Positions 46,455 through 57,827 of a DNA stretch of 64,000 bases are shown piece by piece. Each line of letters starts with the position of its first letter. Position 1 is the stretch's first letter. The stretch is taken from contig OZ035963.1 of assembly GCA_964034945.1 (NCBI GenBank), forward strand, positions 39,004,361 to 39,068,360. The letters run 5' to 3'. This DNA is from Chrysopilus asiliformis (taxonomy: Eukaryota > Arthropoda > Insecta > Diptera > Rhagionidae). A model generated the notes under the pieces. It was not told where the DNA came from and searched no databases. It saw only the letters and a list, made by a program, of their open reading frames with translations. The position numbers and the translations under genes are program-made.

Positions 46455-46768
46455 ATTGAAAGCCATGTTATTTCGTTCTTTCGCTCTTAAAAGTTTCGCT
46501 CTTAACGACAAAAGCGTTTGCTGTGGTTTCCGACTTTCGTTCTTGAGAACGAAAATGCTTTATATTTAAGTTTTCGCTCCTTCTTCAAAGCCCGAATTTC
46601 AATTCCTCCTTGGGAGCAGAACGAAAGACTAGAAATGGGAACGTTTTGAACACTGTATGTATGATATTTATTTCATACTTCTCTTATCATAAACCAATTA
46701 TAAATAAAATTATTCTTAAATAAAAATTTGTTTCTTTAATTTCCTTTTCACTAAATTTTTTTACTTAA

Positions 46769-48472
46769 CCCTGCTGTTAGGTTAAAAAAAACTTACGAAT
46801 CATAGGTTTGCGGACCATTTTGGTCCATACCATATTTTTATGAAAAAAGCCAACTAAAACATATTTTCTAAAAATTTTAATTAACTGTTTTGTTAACAGA
46901 ATGTTTATTAAGTGTTAAATAAAATAAATCTCGTAAAAATTTATTTTGTGATACCCCGAACTTAATTTTTGTGGTTCCCCAACTTTATTTTTGTGATTTC
47001 CCGAATTGAATTTCGTCATGAACTAATTTCAGCTTGTCTGATTTTAGTTCGTATTGTACTATGTTCAGTTCAGTTTGAGTTTTCTTGACGAAATGGAACG
47101 TCGGCGTATTTTGGACACCAATGGTATTATTGAAATACTAAATGAAAGTGACTCGCATATTTCAATTTCGGATATTATTATGAAAATACCGATACAAGTG
47201 GTTCTGAAACAGAAAGTGAAAATGATATTACTGCAGCTAGCTCTGTTGATCCATTGTATATTGCAAAAAACAAAATACAATGGAGTGCAACTCCGTTACC
47301 CCATCCCATTGGAAGCACTGCTGCGAATATTATCAATTTACAACCAGGACCAACTCGATTTGCTATATCCAGGTGCCAAGATATTTGTCCTCTTTTTTGC
47401 TTTTTTCCCGCAACCGTTAGAAAAAATAATTATTGAAAATACCAACAAGTATGGCAGAGTCAAATTCGATGGTAAATGAAGGATATGGATAAAGACACTT
47501 TGCGGGCATATATTGCTGTACTCATTCTTGCAGGCACATGTCGGTATGTACAGAAAGGTTTCCTTTTTTATTTTGGTAAAAGGGTGAACAAATTTATTGT
47601 TTTGGTAGCGGAAAAATTAAGACTTGCATAGTTTGTTTGATAAAACTTTCGGTCGTCCAATTTTCCGAGCAAAAATGTCGGAAGAAACATTCCACATGAT
47701 TTCATCTACGATTCGCTTCGATGATGTTGCTAACCGAAGACAAATGCGAAGTAGCGACAAGTTTGCTCCTATCCGTGATCTGTGGAACCGTTGGGAAGTG
47801 TTACTTCCAATGTTTTACAACTGCCACAAAAATGTAACTGTTGATGAACAATTAGTTGCTTTCAGAGGACGATGCTCTTTTAGGCAATATATGCCCTCAA
47901 AACGTGCCAAATATGGACTAAAATTTTGGTTATCGGTCGATTCCGAATCAGGTTATGTTTGGAAAATACAACCATATCTCGGAAAGTCCAAAAACCAACA
48001 GCCTGAGAAAAACCAAGGAGAGCGCCTCGTATTGGACTTGACAGAAGGTTTGAAAGGGCAAAATATTACGGCCGATAATTTCTTTTCTTCATTTGATTTG
48101 GCACAAAAACTTCTGGAAAGGTAACTAACTTATGTGGGAACAGTTCGCAAAAACAAAACAAAAAAATAATATGTTCGTCCTGTAATGATAAGTTGTCAAC
48201 AAAATAAAAAAAACTACTAGAGAAATGTTTCTTTCTTTTTCTGACTCGAGTGAATAGAACGCAAGGACCAAAATGGTCTCTAAACCTAAGATTTGTAACT
48301 TTTTATTTTCCCCCCACCCATATTAAGTTACACCCTTGATTTTTTGATAATAACCTTATTTCATAAAAATACCCCATGAGCTGACGTTTCAAGTCGATAT
48401 GTTCCATCGTTAAAAAATTATGAAGAAAATTTTCGTGAATTGGACCAAAATGGTCCAAACCTAACAGCAGGG
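46769..48472 (+). mobile_element. piggyBac element, inactive
   Basis: 1704 bp, ends CCCTGCTGTTAGGTT and AACCTAACAGCAGGG, flanked by TTAA on both sides. GGACCATTTTGGTCC (or its inverse) occurs inside each end and once more at about 48266-48279, resembling transposase binding sites. The gene is broken and partly deleted. Confidence 0.92.
47090..48124 (+). pseudogene. piggyBac transposase, frameshifted and truncated
   Basis: The start MERRRILDTNGIIEIL is followed by decayed frames to about 47500. A clean frame then gives FRAKMSEETFHMISSTIRFDD, RDLWNRW, the first catalytic TVDEQLVAFRGRC, QYMPSKRAKYGLKFW and the second catalytic ITADNFFSS. A stop (48122-48124) follows LLER, then LTYVGTVRKNK continues in the same frame. 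The third Asp and the C-terminal Cys-rich region are absent, so a deletion removed the end. Confidence 0.88.
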
Positions 48473-48948
48473 TTAAATATCTATTGGCAATCGTTGTAGG
48501 CGGATCCACGTCTTCTGACCGTCTCTACGAGACAGACACCTTCTTTTTTATACGAAGTGCGTAGTATAGAAAGTATTGAATTCATAAAAAAAATTAAACG
48601 TCTTAATTTTGTCTAAAAATCATTTCCCGAGCACAGTGTTTTTTGTCTGTCAGTGGTCTTCGTATAAGATTTCTGAAAAACTTTTTGAGAGCGATGAAAA
48701 TTTTCTGGCATGTTTGGGTTTGTAGTCGGAAAAACCTTTCAATTGTTTGTGGGATTCCGTTAAATATATGAAAAGAACACCAATTTCGTTTTTCGCGATT
48801 TACCTCCAAACAACGAGTTTTCAATAAAATTTCCAATAAAACCATGAAATTTGAAGACAATAATTGTCCGTTGCGGAGCTGGCAGGCATTGCTGAAGTAG
48901 AACGCATTTATACCGGTGATATATTGAAAAAAGTGCAAACTTGGCACC

Positions 48949-49176
48949 CAGAGCCGTATTAACAAGTTTGAGCGCCCTGGGCTAAATAAAATTTTGCACC
49001 CTTACATAGTTTCATTGTAAAAATTCAATTTTATTTTTTAAAATATTCTTTAATTCAAAACTTAAATATATATTTACGCAAAATAAAATTCAAAAATTTT
49101 TATAAATATGTGAATTAAATATTAATTGGCGCCCCTGGGCTGTAGCCCAATTAGCCCTATGGTTAATTGGGCCTTG
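48949..49176. mobile_element. hAT-type MITE, 228 bp
   Basis: CAGAGCCGTATTAAC at the left, with a related inverted end, and a perfect 8-bp duplication TTGGCACC (48941-48948, 49177-49184). No coding. Between 48473 and 48940 a decayed frame has no recognisable domain. Confidence 0.82.
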
Positions 49177-49436
49177 TTGGCACCGGTATAAACGAGCCCA
49201 TAGGCTAACAACACGACAGCGTTATGGCGTAAAATATGGAGAACTTACGATAAAAAAAAGTCATGTGGTTTCGACATATGTATAGCAATTGTGAAAAAGG
49301 CACTCAATTGAGAAATGATTCCAAAGTTTTCTATCCTCATTTAACATCAAAAAACTAGGAGACTAAAAGCTGTGTCGTTATCTAAGCCTTAAACATTTTA
49401 AATATCACTAACTTTTATTTTCTCTTTTTTTAGAAA

Positions 49437-50234
49437 ATGGTGCCTTTGAATTTCCTTAGAATGTTGATGCTTGTATCTTTACAAACAGTTGTGATAAATG
49501 CTGAAGAGAAGTGGGTATGGCACTCCTCTGCAAGAGATAGATATAATAATGCTAACAGAAAGTTTGGCAATATTGATGACAATAGATACAGCGTTAGAGA
49601 ATCTACAACTAGAATACCATTGCCATCAAAACCACTTAATGAGGAATTTCTTGATGAATTTGAAAATGGAAATCCACGAAACGATAAAAATGATCCGTTT
49701 TCTTCGAATAGGCCACAATTTCCAATAGGACCTGGCTATCAGCCACTTATACCCGGTTATCCTATTCCGGGCAACGGTCCAGCGCTATATCCGTATCCAC
49801 CTGGAACTTTTGGATATCCTGGATCTAATTTTGGTCAATATCCTCCTGGTCCTAAAGGAATTCTTGTGGGCCCTGATGGTCCAACTGGCATAATTGGAAG
49901 GCCGAATCGAATTGGCGTATACAGCCCACCACGTGGAAATCCAGCGAACGGAATTTTAGTTGGACCTGGTGGTCCTACTGGTATTATAGGCCGCCCTCCA
50001 CCACCATTGTATCCAGTACCAGGCTTGAATCCATTACCTGATGCATATCCAAATCCATATGGTCCATTGCCTGGATATCCTCCATATAATAATTTCAGCC
50101 CGGAGGAACCATTTGCTGACGATGACGACTGTGACGAATGTGAGGATCGCGCATTCAACAAAAAATCAAAATATGCCAACAAGAATACAAATAGAAATAT
50201 TTTAAAAAAATCTGTTAACGATAAAATTGCATAA
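49437..50234 (+). CDS. secreted Pro/Gly-rich protein (265 aa)
   Basis: Single coding exon of 265 codons. The ATG lies four bases after a strong acceptor (CACTAAC branch site, pyrimidine tract, TTTTTTAG), so a 5'UTR intron is likely. Residues 1-22 form a signal peptide; 30-90 are polar. Residues 92-222 are rich in Pro, Gly and Tyr (PGYP, YPYPPG) with two copies of a 16-residue unit, GILVGPDGPTGIIGRP at 141-156 and one change at 172-187. An acidic cluster DDDDCDECED (228-237) precedes a basic Lys/Asn-rich tail. The composition suggests an extracellular matrix or cuticle-type protein; no enzyme domain is seen. AATAAA lies at about 50424. Its codons are intact and unlike transposons. Function unknown. 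Confidence 0.85.
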   Translation: MVPLNFLRMLMLVSLQTVVINAEEKWVWHSSARDRYNNANRKFGNIDDNRYSVRESTTRIPLPSKPLNEEFLDEFENGNPRNDKNDPFSSNRPQFPIGPGYQPLIPGYPIPGNGPALYPYPPGTFGYPGSNFGQYPPGPKGILVGPDGPTGIIGRPNRIGVYSPPRGNPANGILVGPGGPTGIIGRPPPPLYPVPGLNPLPDAYPNPYGPLPGYPPYNNFSPEEPFADDDDCDECEDRAFNKKSKYANKNTNRNILKKSVNDKIA

Positions 50235-51368
50235 AAAATCAGTCTACCAAACGTTGCAATCTAAATTATCGTACATCTCGATTAAATTTAAAAACTTTGA
50301 ATAAGTATAAAAAAACATCTGATGCAACAACGCAAGACACACTTATACTAACGCCCTTACACGATGCCCCTGCGCACTATAAATTGTACCTTTGTCGAGA
50401 TATTAGCATACGATTACTTATTAATAAATAGTGAGTTAACATGAAAATTTCAAAAAAAAAACATGCGAAATATAAGATGTGTCAAGAACGGTAAAAGATG
50501 TCGATTTACAATAAAGGGAAAAAAATTAAAGATTTTTAGCGGTTGTTAATAAAATAGGTCACGCTGGCTCTATTTATTTAATGGTGCTAAAAAAATATCA
50601 ATTTTTTTATAAACTGAAGTCTGTTTTATGAACTGGAGTTGTATTTTTTTTATTGCCCATTTGCAATTTTTATTCTCTAGACTCTATGACATATTAGTTT
50701 AGAATCTAGACTCTATGACATATTAGTTTCCCTAAATGAGAGTAGAGGAATTCGATAGAAATTAATCTTGCGTGAATTGTTCTTCTAAAGCATGGCCACT
50801 GTTAAGACGAACGAGTGCTTCGATTTTTTGTCAGCTTGGCTGTCTAGATTATATCAATTTTTTTCATTTGCATAAAAAGATGTATAGGACATAAAAGCAA
50901 ATTTAATCTCAAAATAAGTAACGTTGTTTCAAAACCAAAGAAACATATCTGTTTGTTTTCTAGAAAACATAGATTTAGTGCAGTTTTTTTTTGTTTATAT
51001 TTGCTGTAATTTTTCATGTAAGAATATTGCAGTTATAAAATTCAACCATTATGGTCGAATTTCATACTGTGATGTCAGACTTGGAATGACACCCCCTCCT
51101 CTCGTCAAAGCTAACATTGTATTTTAGATAAAAGTTTTAAACAGATATATGTATTATATAATAATTATATTTATTTTTTAAATAAAAAAACGGAAATCTT
51201 GAAATGCTTTTTTTCATTCAGCACACATGAAACAGTTTTCGTACCATTTCGTCCATCACCCCCTAGATATTCGTTTTCCAGGGCATGTCCCGACTAGAGT
51301 TATTGAATTACTACAGTGTGGCCAATTGTCATTCTTCTTTGAATATGGACTATCAGAAACGTTTGACG
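50235..51368. other. 3' flank of the secreted-protein gene, no other gene
   Basis: AT-rich DNA with likely 3'UTR at the left. A direct duplication, TCTAGACTCTATGACATATT, occurs at about 50676 and 50705. No other coding is supported. Confidence 0.5.
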
Positions 51369-52225
51369 CACCTCCACTCATCCGATTGACTTAAAATTAA
51401 GATTGACTTGTAAGTATAACAGAAGGTCCTGGTAGGATAGCGTGATTATTTTTTTTTCTTGTGATCTGGTGAATTTTGGGGTCGCTTAATCCGATTCTGG
51501 AGTCAAAAAGTCCATAAGCATATCTCAAAGGCAGGGATATACATTCAAGAACTAAAAAGTATAAATAAACGTGGCGAACGACAAACATCATTTTGAATTT
51601 TTAGTCATACTAACAGAATGCCTAAAAAAGATAAAACTTAAAAAATTTAAAAAAAATTATTAATTGTAAAATGTACTAAAAAGATTAAAAAAAATCTAAA
51701 ATAAAATCTCCAGATAAAAATACACCCACAAAAAAATTTCGTAACGGTATCCTGATTTTTAATTAGGTTACTTAACTTGAACATTAATGATTTTTTGATA
51801 AAATTCATATTTCTCCAAGCAAAAATATCGTAAGTCGACTTACATCATTTGATAAAATTTTTCATATGTTATAACTTATAAGTGTAGTTATGATGTTATT
51901 TCTTGGAATTTTAATTTAATCCCAATGTTGTAAGTCAAGTTAGTATAGTACAAAATTGAAATATTCGAGAATCATAATTCGAGTTACATTTGTCATTGGA
52001 AATTTTTCAATACCCAGACTCGTAAGTAGTATTTAATTACGATGTTTTTGAAATTTAGAGTTTTGAATTTCAAATGTTGTAACTCGGCTTTCGGGACAAC
52101 AAAAAAAATACTCCGGAAAAGGACAATCACGTTATCCTTAAAGGGCCTTCCCTTATCCTTACAAGGACGAAGTAGTGAAAATATTGCCATAAAACTTACA
52201 TAAGTCAATAGGATGAGTGGAGGTG
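51369..52225. mobile_element. element with CACCTCCACTCATCC TIRs
   Basis: Inverted CACCTCCACTCATCC and ATTGACTTA at both ends. Near each end are GAAGGTCC and GGATA pieces resembling the Helitron repeat at 2.7-3.5 kb. Non-coding and AT-rich. Confidence 0.6.
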
Positions 52226-52349
52226 GGTAAAAATTAGGTTGTAAGATTTAATCCTGACAGGCAGAAAGACAAAGAAATACGAAGACAAGCTTTTAAAAAA
52301 ATGCACAATGACTAAAACATTCTCCTTCCACATTCTCATCAACTCATGT

Positions 52350-53430
52350 ATTCTATAAAACAACACGTTTATTTATTTTTGATCGAGAAAGCAAAATCAA
52401 CTTTTTAATAGACACATATGCGGAATAATCAGTATGGCCACGATCCCTATTTAAACAAAATAAAACAAATTCAAATTTATTCTTAACTGCTGCAAATGGA
52501 TCAGATATTAAGATTTGTGGATCTAAGTTCTTAAATATTGATTTCAATTTAAAACGACTATTTAGATTTTCATTCATCATAGCAAAATTCGGCCTTTTGG
52601 TGATTTAAGTCAAAGAAAATTGTTAGATTTAACAACTCTATCAATACAACTCTTTCAATCAATAGAACTCCATCAAATGGAATAATTATCAATAGTATTT
52701 CACCATCGCCACAACATTTCCAAACAATAATTTTAATACAATTTGACATCAATTTCTATTTTCATCTTTGACTCAACCACAACAAAGTTCATCACACTAG
52801 TTACACACAACACAGATGAACTGTGTTCTCAAACAATCGTGAGAAGATTATATCCACAAAAATTCAAAATTCTAAAAACTGAAATTACTATTTGTTTTTT
52901 TGTCAAAATATTATAATTGCCTATTATTTATCGAATTTGCCAAGAATCCCAATGCAGATCATGATCCCGATAAAAGTTGGGTTACAAATTTGTATAAGAG
53001 TTAATTCGGATTTCCGATCGATCCATTAAAAAAATGCTGCTAATATTATTCCTTTTGGTTTATACGAATTTACAAGAATGTCATTTGGATTACGAAATTC
53101 CGCACAAACGAAATCACAAGAGGTCTAGATTTTATATTTGTTTTGCAAGAACACACTGAACATTTTAAAATGCATTTCAATCGTCTTGAAAATTTTGGTT
53201 TAAATATCAAACCATCAAAAAGGTAATTTGGCATAGCTAAATGTGATTTTCTTAGCCATCAAATTTCAGCTCAAGGAATACTTCCTCCCAACAAAAGACT
53301 TGAAATTATAGCAAATTATCCCACTCCAAAAACATTTAACAATTTATAGGTATGGTGAATTACTACTATCGATTTATTCCAAATCTAGCCAAATATTTAA
53401 GTCCTCTTCATGGAATTTTGACTACCTTAA
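52350..53430 (+). pseudogene. Ty3/gypsy pol remnant (protease and RT)
   Basis: In several frames: RLFIFDRESKINFLIDT (aspartic protease, the Gly after D-T lost), then NGSDIKICGSKFL and FSFIIAKF; further on NIIPFGLYEFTRMSFGLRN (RT), EHTEHFKMHFNRLENFGLNIKPSK, CDFLSHQISAQGI and RLEIIANYPTPKTFNN. The YxDD box is deleted and stops are frequent. Domain order and motifs resemble the CsRn1-like branch. A short piece of the same region (AACAATAATTTTAATACAAT) recurs at 56410-56429, next to the gypsy LTR. Confidence 0.8.
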
Positions 53431-53467
53431 ACTAAAACCATATCTTTCGTCCCACTTCATGAGTACA

Positions 53468-55134
53468 GGGCTCGTATTCAAGAACTCGAGTCGCAAATAA
53501 ACTCGACTCGTATGTGCTACTCGGATAAAATTGAAAATGGGATTCTTGAACTCGGTCCGAGTACGACCAAATGTGTTGCCACAACAAAAATGAAATTTCA
53601 TATGAAATTGTTGAAATGTGGCCAACTTCACTTAGCAAATTGATGTTCGTGGAAAGTGAAAACATCCCTTACTTGTTTTGCATAAGGAAGAAATTAAATT
53701 CCGATGTAGGGTAAGTCACGGATAGATGCCCCACTGGGATAGATGCCTCACTGTTAAAAACTGGTACTTAACGAAACAAAACGTAACATGTCACATTCTA
53801 CATATGAAGTATTTGCTCAATGAAACTTCAGTGCGTTGTTAAAATTCGCGAGAGTCGGGCGTGTTGCGGGATAATTGGCCATTTTTGTTTTCGAACAAGG
53901 GAAAACTCCAAAAACTTATTTTGAGCTGCACAAAAACTCTTGGAACTTTTGCTTAAAGAAGTATGTATATATTTTTTTATTTTTTATGTGTCAAATGGAG
54001 TGTTTAGTGTTTGTGAAAAAAAAATTTTTTTCTTTTTATCCACATTTAATTTATTAAATAATTGGGGCATCTATCCGGTATGAAAAGGATAGACGCCTTC
54101 TTTTTTAAAGGGATAGTTGACCTTAGGGGCAAATTAACTCTAGGTAATAATATATACCTATTTGCTTTCCCACATTCATTGAAAATACTTATTTATTATA
54201 GGTAAACATCCTATCCTTGGATTCGAAAATGAAAAACGGCTCGTGCGTCATATTCAGAAATTAGAGGCCGTTCGATTTCCTCCCGAAAGACACTGAATTT
54301 TGTTATTTTTTTCTTTATTATTTAATTAAATTTTTTTATATTGCAGTATGTGTATATTGGATAGACATATATGTATGTAAATGAATTAAAATGCATAATA
54401 AAATTTTGTTATAACTTAATAAAATGTTTTTTTTTCCTCAAAGGCATCTATCCCACATGCACATTTGTCATGTTGGGCGTCTATCCCATAGGTTGGGCAT
54501 CTATCCCAAAAAGTAGGGACTAACAAAAACAGTTTTATCACAGTAAAAAGAAAACATAATGTAAGTTTTTTTCGGCTGAAATTGTAGATAAATGTTAAGA
54601 CTAATATTTAAAAAAAAAAAAATCGAAAATGCCTTTCTTCATTGTGAAATATGGCAAAGTCAAAATGTGGGGCATCTATCCGTGAGTTACCCTATGGAGA
54701 ATATGGTCGCGAATTTCTGAAATGTTAGTGGAAAAATATTGATAGAAATTTGATTTTGTGAAGCAGTGCAAATTTTTGAATACGATTTTTTTTACGATGG
54801 AAAGTATAGCAGCTTTTTTGGCTGACGATAGCGATAGTAATGAAGAAAATATCCGTGATCGTTACAAAGAAATTAGAGACAAATAAAATCCATTATCATT
54901 ACCAAATGCATTGTAAGTTTTGTGGCATATGGTGGAAATGTAAAATTTATTGTATAAATAAAAGCTATTTAATTTGGCAAAAGATAGTTTCAGAGTCAAA
55001 TCTCAACCTCCCTCGGCAGGCTAAACGTCACCGAATATTTACTCGCAAGAGATTGCTCGTTCCCGAGTTCAAGAATTCGTTTTTATCGCACTCGGCAAAT
55101 ATTTTACTCGGTACGAGTTCCCGAATAAGGGCCC
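53468..55134 (+). mobile_element. PIF/Harbinger-like element with nested pogo element
   Basis: Inverted ends of about 25 bases (GGGCTCGTATTC...GAACTCG and complement). Just inside the right half, from 54797, a frame reads MESIAAFLADDSDSNEENIRDRY then a stop and NPLSLPNAL, the N-terminus of Harbinger nucleases. The target duplication is unclear. A pogo-type element occupies 53709-54692. Confidence 0.7.
53709..54692 (+). mobile_element. pogo-like element, degenerate
   Basis: Ends GGGTAAGTCACGGATAGATG and GGGTAACTCACGGATAGATG with TA on both sides. Subterminal ATAGATGCC repeats. A transposase scrap at about 54201-54294 reads GKHPILGFENEKRLVRHIQK, like the DNA-binding region of pogo/Tigger transposases, then decays. 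Confidence 0.75.
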
Positions 55135-55148
55135 AGGATTCATTTGTA

Positions 55149-56010
55149 TCACATGACAAGACACATTTCTATACCAGCTAAGAACATATCACCCTTTTTC
55201 GACGCAGTGAGAATAACAGCATCTTCACTATCATTTACATATGCGATATCCTTACAAAATTTAAGTGAGTTTCCATGTTCAGAAAATTTGTGCACAGATA
55301 AGAAATTTCCCTTAAAGTCCGGAACGTATAAAACTCCCTGAAGTATAATTGGACGATATTCGGTTGAAAGTTCAATGGTTCCAATACCGCCCAACATGCA
55401 GGATGTATCACTTGCCATCTGAAGGAGCTGCCTTTCTCTCTTGCAACACATATATATCCACAAACTAATCATAAGCAGACTAACATTTTCATTCAATCCA
55501 TTCTAGAATAAAATTGAATTTCAACTTCCAAAAAATAAATACCCATAGCAGCCATGAGCTTTTCCGCCAGCAGCACAAGACTTCGTGATGCAAGCTTTCC
55601 AGCAGTAAAAGTCCGATAAATCTGTTCGTTTTGTTGATCGCATTTTGTCTTCCTTTTGCTATTTTCACTAAATTGTGCTGCTGGCAGAAAAGCTCATGGC
55701 TGCTACGGCTAGAGTGGGTGCTATGGGTATTTATTTTTTGGAATTGGAAATTCAATTTTGTTATAGAATGGATTGAATGAAAATGTTAGTCAGCTTATGA
55801 TTAGTTTGTGTATATATCGTAGCTCCAGTGTCTAAACACCAGTCATCTTATTTTTGAGTTCGGACTACCATTCAATGTAAAAGCTTTGGGCTGTTGCTCT
55901 AAAACTTTATTCTTCTTCATTCGGTTAGTGGATTTCGACGAAAAATGTCCCGGCTCGCCACATGCAAAACATTTCAAATTTAATTTAGATTTGCCAAATT
56001 TTGATTTTGT
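55149..56010 (-). pseudogene. Ty1/copia-type Gag-Pol fragment, interrupted
   Basis: Minus strand, right to left: a Gag zinc knuckle (CFACGEPGH, last Cys replaced, about 55945-55974), then the protease start with D-T-G-A (about 55830). After a 353-bp insertion come GGIGTIELS, GVLYVPDFKGNFLSVHKFSEHG and a gag-preintegrase-like segment. RT and integrase are not present. The protease frame would be continuous across the insertion if only one duplication copy is counted. Confidence 0.8.
55459..55811. mobile_element. foldback MITE inserted in the copia protease
   Basis: 353 bp. Long inverted arms begin CACAAACTAATCATAAGC and continue through AATCCATTCTA, ATAAATACCCATAGCA and GCAGCCATGAGCTTTT. Perfect 8-bp duplication TATATATC at 55451-55458 and 55812-55819. 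hAT-like by duplication length; family unknown. Confidence 0.85.
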
Positions 56011-56265
56011 CAATAGCACGCGTTGCTCTTTATCCCTGGGGGGCTATTTTCGAAACATTTCGGATTTTTCGTTACGTTACGAATTACGATTCTCGCCGAA
56101 ATGTTTTTTCCGTAATCCAAATCCGAAACGTTTGAAAAATCGTATTCTGGTAACAAAACGTTTATGTTTCGGTATTATATTCACCACATTCACCTCATTC
56201 CGAAATGTACGTAGAATAGAGCTGTCAAAACGAAAATATTTGACTAGTTTTGTGGGAATAACATG

Positions 56266-56397
56266 TCGTCAGGTTAAAGTGAAATTGTGCTAAGTGCAAA
56301 AAATCAAATTTTGCAGAAGAGCAAAAAAAAAACCTTGTTAAATCGTTTTAATTTTCAATTTAAGAATAGTTTTCTTTAAATGACAATTAAAATGATT
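56266..56397. mobile_element. 258-bp MITE family, broken copy
   Basis: TCGTCAGGTTAAAGTGAAAT at the left and the CTTTAAATGACAATTAAAATGA interior match the family. The right TIR is missing. Confidence 0.65.
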
Positions 56398-56433
56398 CAC
56401 AATTTTCCAAACAATAATTTTAATACAATTTGA

Positions 56434-57692
56434 TGTAACATAACGTGATTTCACCTCGATGCGACTTGTCAATCCCTTTTGAAAACTTTCGCCCCAAAAC
56501 AATAAAACAATAGTCACAAAATTTCCGTTAAAGAATTTTATTTCATAAATAGACTTCTAGCTCGACTGATTACACAAAGTTTTATAATTTAATTTGTTCA
56601 CAATTTTTTGTATTAGGAAATTTTTAGAACTTAGGTTGAATTACAAATCTTAAACCTTCTGGATCTTAATTTGTTTCACAAATTTTAATCACTTATGGAT
56701 TCACAATATATATGTATTTATTATTAGTCTGAATACTAAATTCCCAAGTTTTAAAGTTTCACCTCGTTTTATGGTTTTCTGAAAACACTGAATTGCACTT
56801 GAACACAAATGTTTGGAAAAACGGACAACATTCAAAAATCAGATTTAAGATAAATACTCAAAAACTCTTTTAAAGATTCTTAACTTGACTTTAAAACATA
56901 ATTTTTCAAAATTAAATCACTCCCGATATAACTAGCTCACCGATGTCTTCTCTATAAGGTACCTCTTAATAACTCTTCCAAAACTAATAAACTCCAAAAA
57001 AAACGTAAAAAACTCCCCGAGTCAGGCCTTAACACCTTCTTTTATAGGCTTCTTGACCTGCTCACGTTGGTGATGGTGGGAATCTTAAGTCACGTTGCCA
57101 AAACAGGTGCAAGAATTATTTGCCCTAGTTCTGGGTGACGGAACTAAGAATTGCATTGTCAGGAAAGTTGCTAATTCGCGTATTTCACTCTTGTGAAATA
57201 CGATCGAAACATATGTATTGCAATATGAGCGCGCTTGTCGCGTGCTTCGTTTATTTTGTTGATCGACATTTTTTATGATTTTAATGTTGAATATATGTCG
57301 GGAGCGTTGACCGACGGTATTTAGGTGAATTGAAGTATTTTGATGATTTCGCATAATGGAAGATATATGGACAATTTTGCCTATGATTTATGTGCAGGTG
57401 TTTAAGTAATTATGTGGCGGGTGCATTGACCGATGTTGAATTGAGGTTTTGATAATTTGGCATAATGGTTTAAGAATTGCATGTGAAAAATATATTGATA
57501 TATTGACAGACAGGAAATTGATGATTTTTATAGGGGTTAGGTAAGTGCATTGACCTGGCTGCATATGACAGTACTAAGAATTGCTTATGTTGCTCGAAGG
57601 CTGGGTCAATACTTTGTCTTAGTACTTTGGACTTGTTGTTTTGGGTTAAGTGGTGGATTGCATCAGAAAAAGTCGAAATGCAATTCATCACA
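56434..57692 (-). repeat. 3' LTR of an env-bearing gypsy element (1259 bp)
   Basis: Read on minus, it starts TGTGATGAATTGC after a polypurine tract and ends ACGTTATGTTACA (TG...CA). The left border is supported by a paralogous empty site: sequence before it equals 52717-52747, where the LTR is absent. A promoter is visible on minus: TATAAAAG at 57039-57046 and a GTGTTAAGGCC/ACTCGGGGAG start region about 25-30 bases on. AATAAA for R lies near 56540. U3 (57060-57690) has two imperfect copies of a TTGACCGA...TTTTGAT-ATTT-GCATAATGG block. The other LTR is outside the window. Confidence 0.75.
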
Positions 57693-57705
57693 TTCCTTAC
57701 CCCCT
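57693..57705 (-). other. polypurine tract
   Basis: AGGGGGTAAGGAA on the minus strand, directly before the LTR. In LTR elements this primes plus-strand DNA synthesis. Confidence 0.6.
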
Positions 57706-57748
57706 GAAGAAAGAAAAATGTAATTTTTCGAAATCAACAGAAATGGGT

Positions 57749-57780
57749 TATAAAAGTAACATGCAACTTTTATCAGTTTT
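57749..57780 (+). promoter_or_regulatory. candidate promoter of the antisense gene
   Basis: TATAAAAG at 57749-57756 and an arthropod initiator-like TATCAGTT with A at 57775, 26 bases downstream of the first T (slightly short of the usual spacing). Both are on the plus strand, opposite to the gypsy genes and outside the LTR. Confidence 0.45.
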
Positions 57781-57827
57781 AATTACCTGTGAGTCTCCTT
57801 TTGAAAAGGCGTATACCAATTTGCAAA

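Noticed and set aside
48603..48965. 120-codon minus-strand frame
   Set aside because: No recognised domain; runs into a hAT MITE at one end.
55886..56293. 135-codon plus-strand frame
   Set aside because: Opposite to the copia Gag zinc knuckle and continuing into AT-rich repeats.
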